From: Planctomycetaceae bacterium
GTDB taxonomy: Bacteria; Planctomycetota; Planctomycetia; Pirellulales; Pirellulaceae
Reading direction: 5' to 3'
Assembly (NCBI GenBank): GCA_027487485.1
Contig: JAIYDN010000067.1
Location: 181,257 to 245,256 of the forward strand
DNA length: 64,000 bases
The position numbers and the translations under genes are program-made. This document shows, piece by piece, positions 62,188 to 64,000 of this stretch; the first letter of the stretch is position 1, and each line of letters begins with the position of its first letter. The notes beneath the pieces were generated by a model. The model was not told where the DNA came from and made no database searches. It saw nothing but the letters and a program-made list of their open reading frames with translations.

Positions 62188-63558
62188 CTACATCTGGGTC
62201 TCGTAACCTTTGCGGCTCTCGCGTGACAAGAAGGAATTGGCTTCCGAGTCCCCGACGATCTCTCGCTTGACGGGATCCCATTGAAGAGCACGATTCAGCC
62301 TCATCGCAATGTTGGAGAGGTGGCAGATTTCGAGCATTCGATTATGGGTCCAAACATCGGAAATCGGTTGCTTCCGAGCCTTCATGCCTTCGATGAAGTT
62401 CGCGGTGTGGTTCTCGCTCACTTTGCCGCCATAAATCTCTTCAATCGCGCCATCGGGCAAAGGCTTGTCCTTCAGATCTTCGACTGGCTTGCCCGCAATC
62501 TTACCGCGGTTCACAAAGAATCGACCCTCTGTTCCTTCGAACAGAATGCCGTTGTCCCCTTCGCTCGTGATAATCATTTCGACTTTGTTTGGCATGTCGG
62601 CTTGGATCTTGAAGCTAGTGGCCGCGTTGTACTGATCCTGAACCAGAGGATGCCCATTCTTGTACTCCACTGGCAACTTGAACTCCAACGGAGAAACCTT
62701 GCTGGGTCCTGTATCGCTTGCCCCTAGAGCCCAGCACGCAATATCGACGTGGTGAGCGCCCCAATCGGTTAACTTGCCGCCCGAATATTCGTGCCAGTTG
62801 CGGAAGGCATAATGACAATTGCTGTGCAGGGGCACTCCGCCACCGTAGCCTTCGCGCATTTCTGGTAGAGCACGGTAGTCGACTTTGGGCGCTGGTCCAA
62901 GCCAGAAATCCCAATCGAGTTCTTTCGGAACCGGCACGACGGGAATGACGGGGGATGCATCCATCCCGTTGATGCCGCAGGTGACTCGCTGAACGGTTCC
63001 GATCCGGCCATGCTTGACCAGAGCTACCGCCAAAAGGAATCGCTGGTCAATCTCGGTGCGTTGCATCGTACCCACTTGGAAGACTCGACCCGTTTCCTTG
63101 ACGACTTTTTCGATCAATTTACCTTCCGCGATGGTCAAAGTGAGTGGCTTTTCGCAGTAGACATCTTTCCCTGCGTACATGGCTTCGACCGAGATCTTGG
63201 TGTGCCAGTGGTCTGGCGTAGCGATCATTACCGCATCGATATCTTTGCGATCCAAGATCTTGCGATAATCCTTGTAGGCATCTGGCTTTTTCTTTTGAGC
63301 CCGCTCGGTCTTTTCAACGTTCGAACCAAGAACATTGGAGTCGACATCGGCTAGCGCTGCGAAATCTGCGAACTTGAAAGACTTTTCGGTAATTGTCCAA
63401 CCTTGATTCCGAAGACCGATGGTTGCAAAGACTGGACGATCGTTGGGCGATCGATAACCAAAGGCAGGATTCAAGGTTGAGCCTAAGGTCACTGCCGTGC
63501 CAGCGGCAGCGGCCCCTTGAAGAAATACGCGACGCGACGGATGACGAGATACGGACAT
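62188..63558 (-). CDS. Gfo/Idh/MocA-family oxidoreductase exported by the Tat pathway
   Basis: The 456-residue product begins with a twin-arginine signal: SRRVFLQG at 8-15 followed by AAAAGTAVTLGSTL. The mature part has the NAD(P)-binding Rossmann fold and the family EKP motif (YCEKPLTL near 134). The substrate side contains GGKLTDWGAHHVDIACWALG. Planctomycetes have many such Tat-exported, sugar- or inositol-type dehydrogenase paralogs; substrates are mostly unknown. Export of a nicotinamide-dependent enzyme implies folding with its cofactor before translocation. No pathway partner lies next to it in the window. Confidence 0.92.
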   Translation of the reverse strand: MSVSRHPSRRVFLQGAAAAGTAVTLGSTLNPAFGYRSPNDRPVFATIGLRNQGWTITEKSFKFADFAALADVDSNVLGSNVEKTERAQKKKPDAYKDYRKILDRKDIDAVMIATPDHWHTKISVEAMYAGKDVYCEKPLTLTIAEGKLIEKVVKETGRVFQVGTMQRTEIDQRFLLAVALVKHGRIGTVQRVTCGINGMDASPVIPVVPVPKELDWDFWLGPAPKVDYRALPEMREGYGGGVPLHSNCHYAFRNWHEYSGGKLTDWGAHHVDIACWALGASDTGPSKVSPLEFKLPVEYKNGHPLVQDQYNAATSFKIQADMPNKVEMIITSEGDNGILFEGTEGRFFVNRGKIAGKPVEDLKDKPLPDGAIEEIYGGKVSENHTANFIEGMKARKQPISDVWTHNRMLEICHLSNIAMRLNRALQWDPVKREIVGDSEANSFLSRESRKGYETQM

Positions 63559-63698
63559 GGTTTAAATCCTGTCAGAAGGTGAAACAAAAGGAGCGTAGTA
63601 AAAAGAGTGAGAGGAACGCGCAGTCGCTGCTTTCCAAGCTTTCCAATTCGGATCAGCAACCATCAAGTGTTTCCGTTTGCACCGCATTATGATAATCG
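63559..63698. other. Upstream spacer of the Gfo/Idh/MocA gene
   Basis: These 140 bases should contain the promoter of the minus-strand oxidoreductase gene. I see no distinct operator or hairpin. The spacer then runs into direct repeats up to the window end, so there is no gene from 63559 to 64000. Confidence 0.5.
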
Positions 63699-63792
63699 AT
63701 TTTCACCTAATCCGTAGCCCCGGGGTCTTGTAGGCCGTAACAAGCCGCTTTGGGCGCAGTTACGGCATTGCGAGTCCGGTTTGCCAGCTATC
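63699..63792. repeat. 94-base direct repeat, copy 1, containing the GCCGTAAC palindrome
   Basis: These 94 bases recur without change at 63907-64000, 208 bases later. Each copy contains the GCCGTAAC...GTTACGGC palindrome (arms 63734-63741 and 63759-63766 here) also found at 38.4 and 38.8 kb. The match may extend beyond, since the window ends at the second copy. Confidence 0.9.
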
Positions 63793-63844
63793 GCAGCATG
63801 CCGCTTGCTCCAATCGGTGCCACCCACCGCCTGCTCACCGCCTG

Positions 63845-63910
63845 CTTCAAACGGTGCCACCCACCGAGTGTCTATTTCTTCAAACGGTGCCACCCACCGA
63901 GTGTCTATTT
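63845..63910. repeat. 33-base tandem repeat with CGGTGCCACCCACCG
   Basis: Two perfect 33-base units, each starting CTTCAAACGGTGCCACCCAC, sit between the two copies of the 94-base repeat. A third related CGGTGCCACCCACCG lies at about 63815-63829. The motif is the reverse complement of the GGTGGCACC sequence seen in the 38 kb spacer. Confidence 0.88.
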
Positions 63911-64000
63911 TCACCTAATCCGTAGCCCCGGGGTCTTGTAGGCCGTAACAAGCCGCTTTGGGCGCAGTTACGGCATTGCGAGTCCGGTTTGCCAGCTATC
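63907..64000. repeat. 94-base direct repeat, copy 2, cut by the window end
   Basis: Identical to 63699-63792 over all 94 visible bases. The palindrome arms are at 63942-63949 and 63967-63974. The true length of the repeat and the number of further copies lie outside the window. Confidence 0.9.

Noticed and set aside
63687..63914. A 75-codon frame with a repeated IDTRWVAPFE peptide
   Set aside because: It is a translation of the 33-base tandem DNA repeat and flanking palindromes; the same repeats occur in other spacers without an open frame.
63699..64000. Possible CRISPR array
   Set aside because: There are only two 94-base copies, the units are too long for CRISPR repeats, the intervening DNA is itself repetitive, and no cas gene is present.

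Overview
The window reads as bacterial chromosome from a planctomycete, most likely a Pirellulaceae relative (inference). Supporting signs are a surface protein with an N-terminal LEQLESRL motif resembling the LEPR-type motif of planctomycete giant proteins, a secreted calpain-like protease, a twin-arginine Gfo/Idh/MocA oxidoreductase, a long MoxR/Bat operon, weak ribosome binding sites, and dispersed intergenic repeats carrying GGTGGCACC. I see no rRNA, tRNA, CRISPR array, prophage or transposase.

Layout. 0.1-6.3 kb: glutamate synthase gltBD. 6.3-10.3 kb (minus): a small unknown gene, then a tightly packed purQ-panC-lgt-bluB operon. 10.6-13.9 kb: a 1100-residue surface protein with repeats and a calpain-like protease domain. 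14-17.4 kb: divergent cstA and type II glutamine synthetase, the latter closed by a strong terminator. 17.8-27.6 kb: seven-gene MoxR/DUF58/VWA/BatD/TPR operon, followed by mnmG. 29.6-31.4 kb: a ferredoxin-type reductase fused to an SCP2-like domain, divergent from an HxlR regulator with a clear tandem operator between them. 31.4-33.4 kb: acs. 33.6-38.4 kb: two overlapping exported amidohydrolase-family genes. 38.4-38.9 kb: repeat-rich spacer. 38.9-39.9 kb: two small unknown genes, one a lipoprotein. 40.2-43.6 kb: trpE, then divergent mcsA-mcsB (protein arginine kinase pair). 43.7-48.6 kb: two methyltransferases, a family 2 glycosyltransferase and a TMTC-like membrane/TPR protein. 48.6-53.3 kb: Ser/Thr kinase, lipoprotein, AEC transporter, PAP2 phosphatase and ribF. 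53.4-57.9 kb: very large secreted protein and a thioesterase. 57.9-63.6 kb: ferrochelatase, Der GTPase with a long acidic tail, a uracil-DNA-glycosylase-like protein, and a Gfo/Idh/MocA oxidoreductase. 63.6-64 kb: direct repeats at the window edge.

The genes are mainly housekeeping: ammonia assimilation (GOGAT plus GSII), cofactor synthesis (pantothenate, FMN/FAD, heme, the cobalamin lower ligand), acetate activation and tRNA modification. Between them lie lineage-specific envelope and surface functions. No single locus is clearly a new defence or mobile system. The most unusual items are: the amidohydrolase pair, where two of three catalytic domains have lost the metal-binding HxH and the active one ends in a histidine-rich tail; the reductase-SCP2 fusion under apparent HxlR control; a family-4 UDG-like protein that has lost its catalytic motif; McsA-McsB without CtsR; and a palindromic repeat family shared by the 38 kb and 63 kb spacers.
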